Source: DASRDR01 sp963812945 [NCBI: uncultured Candidatus Rokubacteria bacterium] (GTDB lineage: Bacteria > Methylomirabilota > Methylomirabilia > Rokubacteriales). Taken from it: DNA of 64,000 nucleotides. Position 1 is the stretch's first letter; each line of letters opens with the position of its first letter. Of this stretch, positions 62,163 to 64,000 are shown in pieces. A model generated the notes under the pieces. It saw nothing but the letters and a program-made list of their open reading frames with translations. It ran no database searches and was not told where the DNA came from. The DNA is taken from assembly GCA_963812945.1 (NCBI GenBank), contig CAWEXD010000006.1:62001-126000 (forward strand). The letters run 5' to 3'. A program made the position numbers and the translations under genes.

Positions 62163-63120
62163 ATGGCGACCGTCCGATCGCCGCGAAAGGCGTCTTGAAC
62201 CGCCTCGCGATCGCCGCGGTGCTTCGTTGCGACGCTGATCTTCCTCGCGCCCGATCTACTGGATCGCCTCGACCGCCTTCAAGCCGACGCGACTTGCCGA
62301 CCCGTGCCGCCGACGGTGGTCTTCGAGCCCGAGATGCACGGCTTTCGTGAAGCTCTTCACCAAGCGCGTGCAGCTGCGCGAGACGGTCGATCCCGCGGCC
62401 TATGCCGCGGCGCCGTGGTGGGAGAAGCGCATCTATGACGGTGGCGAGCGGGTGCTGAGGGTCAAGGGCGAGGTGCAGCTCTCGCAATATCCCAACCGAT
62501 TCCTGAACAGCCTGATCGTGGCGATCATCAGCACGGCGCTCGCCGTCGATGGGGACGATCACCGCCTACGGCTTCTCGCGGTTCCGCATGGCCGGGGAGA
62601 ACGGACTTGCTGTTCTTCATCCTGTCGACACGCATGTTGCCGCCGGTCGTCGTCGCCATCCCGATGTTCCTCATGTACCGCGCTGTCGGCCTGACCGACA
62701 CCCATATCGGCCTCATCATCCTCTACATCGCCTTCAACCTGTCCTTCTCGGTCTGGCTGATGAAGGGCTTCATGGACGAGATCCCAAAGGAGTACGAGGA
62801 GGCGGCATTGGTCGACGGCTACACGCGCATGCAGTCCTTCTGCAAGATCGTCCTGCCCGAGGCGGTCGACCGGCATCGCAGCGACCGCCGTCTTCTGCTT
62901 CATCATCGCCTGGAACGAATATGCCTTCGCGCTGATCATGACCAACCGCCGGGCGCAGACCGCACCGCCCTTCATCCCGTCGCAGATCGGCTCGGGCCTG
63001 CCCGACTGGACGACGATCGCGGCCGGCACCTTTCTCTTCCTGCTGCCGGTCGCGATCTTCACCTTCGCGCTCCGCGACCACCTGCTGCGCGGCGTCACCT
63101 TCGGCGCGATCCGCAAATGA
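62163..63120 (+). pseudogene. Sugar ABC transporter permease (MalG/UgpE-like), frameshifted
   Basis: Second permease, starting ATG 62163 one base after the first permease's stop. The first 180 nt contain several shifts; later blocks are clear: LFTKRVQLRETVDPAAYAA, LNSLIVAIISTALAV, TITAYGFSRFRMAGEN, LFFILSTRMLPPVVVAIP, the EAA loop EYEEAALVDGYTRMQSFCKI, and a final GLPDWTTIAAGTFLFLLP. Around eight indels in under 1 kb. No ATP-binding subunit follows. Confidence 0.75.
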
Positions 63121-63311
63121 GGGGGCTCGTCGAGCGGATCGGGCCGCGGCGGCTCGAGACCTTCTTCCAAGGGGTGATGATCTTCGGGATCGTCGCGCTG
63201 CTGCAGCCGTGGAGCCTGTTCCTGCACCGCTACGGGGTGACGATCATCCTGATCGGGCTCGTCGGCTTCTCGGTCTTCATCCACGTCAAGTCGAAGCCGG
63301 GCGGGGCCGAG
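63117..63311 (+). CDS. Small two-helix membrane protein, 3' end replaced
   Basis: ATG 63117 overlaps the permease stop as ATGA. About 65 residues look genuine: RLETFFQGVMIFGIVALLQP, SLFLHRYGVTIILIGLVGFS, VFIHVKSKPGG. The frame stays open to 63809, but beyond about 63311 it only runs antisense to a TauD-like gene, so the natural end is missing. Probably an accessory membrane protein of the sugar transporter; family not recognised. Confidence 0.45.
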
Positions 63312-63678
63312 GCATGGCCCTTGCCGTTCTGCGAGCGCGCGCTGCCGAGATGCGCGCCCAGCCCGAAGAATGCCGTCGCCGCTTCGCGCATCGACCAGCG
63401 CTCGACCGGCAGGCCGCGCAGCAGCAGGAAGCCACGGCCGTTCAGCACCTCGTCGCGCGACGCGCGCCTTGAGCCTGGCGCCGAGCGTCGGCAGCGGAAA
63501 GTCCGCCGGTGTGATGGCGGCGATGTCGGCTTGGCGCCGCGCCAGCGCCGTCGCGGCGCTCTCGACCTCGGCGATCTCCGCGGCGCTGAGCGGCATCAGC
63601 CAGTCGTCGCGCTTGGCCATCGCGGGACCGTACCAGGCCGCCGCGCCGGTTCTGCTCAGGAGGAAGCTCGAACGACAT
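63310..63678 (-). pseudogene. TauD/TfdA-like dioxygenase, N-terminal fragment
   Basis: From ATG 63678, with GGAGGA upstream, the sequence reads SFELPPEQNRRGG, shifts frame near 63632 to WYGPAMAKRDDWLMPLSAAE, and shifts again near 63455 to LNGRGFLLLRGLPVERWSMR then GLGAHLGSARSQNGKGH, typical of the start of TauD/TfdA-family Fe(II)/2-oxoglutarate oxygenases. It stops matching at about 63310, before the metal-binding HxD motif, so about two-thirds of the gene is missing. Confidence 0.6.
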
Positions 63679-63693
63679 GCGTCAGGTTTCCTC

Positions 63694-63747
63694 CCTCATG
63701 TTTTCCCAAGGCCTCATGTTTTTCCCAAGGCCTCATGTTTCCCAAGG
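63694..63747. repeat. Three tandem ~18-bp repeats
   Basis: Units CCTCATG-T(n)-CCCAAGG at 63694-63711, 63712-63730 and 63731-63747, with T-runs of 4, 5 and 3. They sit between the TauD-like fragment and the prolyl aminopeptidase on the minus strand. On that strand each unit contains an ATGAGG, and the peptidase stop TGA lies in the third unit. Possible slippage-prone spacer. Confidence 0.7.
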
Positions 63748-64000
63748 GAAGCGCGGCGCGAACAGGTCGAAGTCGCTGCTCGCCAGCCGTGCGCTTTCCG
63801 TGGCGTTGACCAGCGCCGCGCGGATGCCCGGCTCCAGTGCGCCGTGGCCGGCGTCCGGCACGATGACGTGGCGCGCTTCCGGCCAGGCGCGCGCCAGCGC
63901 GTCGGCGGTCACCGGCGGGCAGACGATGTCGTAGCGGCCCTGCACGATCGTGCAGGGCAGATGGCGGATGCGGTCGAGATCCGACCACGGCCAGCCCTCG
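63733..64000 (-). CDS. Prolyl aminopeptidase-like alpha/beta hydrolase, C-terminal part
   Basis: Partial gene running off the window edge; 88 C-terminal residues plus the stop are visible. They read HLPCTIVQGRYDIVCPPVTA (catalytic Asp in GRYDIVCPP), then RHVIVPDAGHGALEPGIRAA (catalytic His in AGHGA), and end FDLFAPRFPWET. This is the usual end of proline iminopeptidases, which remove N-terminal proline from peptides. Confidence 0.8.
   Translation of the reverse strand, partial: EGWPWSDLDRIRHLPCTIVQGRYDIVCPPVTADALARAWPEARHVIVPDAGHGALEPGIRAALVNATESARLASSDFDLFAPRFPWET

Noticed and set aside
63694-63747. Tandem repeats as a CRISPR array
   Set aside because: Units are contiguous with no spacers and vary in T-run length.

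Overview
The window is GC-rich, Gram-negative chromosomal DNA. Outer-membrane beta-barrel, lipoproteins, Tat-exported proteins, tripartite tricarboxylate (Tct) transporter genes and oligopeptide ABC solute-binding proteins suggest a soil or sediment heterotroph. The mix of gene families recalls Candidatus Rokubacteria/Methylomirabilota, but that assignment is inference from gene content and needs a phylogenetic check. I see no phage, insertion sequence, CRISPR array or rRNA. There is one tRNA, tRNA-Gly(CCC).

The most important content is two probable selenoproteins that ordinary annotation would cut at an in-frame UGA. The radical SAM protein at 18985-20436 reads Phe-Cys-UGA-Ala-Glu-Pro near its C-terminus (a CUAEP tail). 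The thioredoxin-fold protein at 50109-51212 carries UGA in place of the first active-site cysteine (Trp-UGA-Gly-Cys-Arg). In both, a GC-rich hairpin starts just downstream with its apical loop 19-20 nt after the UGA, as expected for a bacterial SECIS. No selA, selB, selC or selD gene lies in the window.

Layout. 0-4.2 kb: hybrid sensor kinase and FixJ-type regulator, plus a divergent receiver-only protein. 4.2-7.7 kb: envelope genes (two paralogous Pro/Tyr-rich exported proteins, a small secreted protein, an outer-membrane barrel) behind a tandem palindrome. 8.0-15.2 kb: DUF3604 protein, a frameshifted PpiC isomerase and HupE cluster, two lipoproteins and a Tat-exported beta carbonic anhydrase. 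15.2-18.8 kb (minus): hydrolase, DUF1989 protein and cell-wall amidase. 18.9-23.2 kb: selenoprotein radical SAM, NifU-like protein, ATP-grasp and 2-hydroxyacid dehydrogenase. 23.2-31.3 kb: pterin dehydratase/VOC fusion, amine oxidase, hydroxyacid-oxoacid transhydrogenase, glycosyltransferase, TlpA, CtaG, Tat subunit and LexA. 31.8-38.8 kb: KaiC-like ATPase, AlkZ-related protein, amidohydrolase, peptide ABC transporter and isochorismatase. Three copies of a ~75-bp inverted repeat lie at 20.8, 34.5 and 38.0 kb. 39-44 kb: flavin oxidoreductase, ketopantoate reductase, CCA/poly(A) polymerase and flippase. 44-45.2 kb: tRNA-Gly, palindromes, and HicB with a frameshifted HicA. 45.2-49.9 kb: two MFS transporters and a collagen-like lipoprotein. 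50-52 kb: selenoprotein redoxin, a conserved unknown and an FmdB-like protein. 52.2-55.2 kb: TctA, TctB and TctC. 55.4-58.2 kb: C69 peptidase and a second peptide-binding protein. 58.3-64 kb: a chimeric Tm-1/aldo-keto gene, a TetR regulator and a sugar ABC operon full of single-base frameshifts, then a truncated TauD-like gene and the end of a prolyl aminopeptidase.

Frameshifts cluster at 10.9-11.7, 53.8-55.1 and 58.5-63.6 kb. Protein similarity resumes after each one, so they are either sequence errors in poorly covered stretches or very recent decay. Coordinates of those genes span the reconstructed gene.
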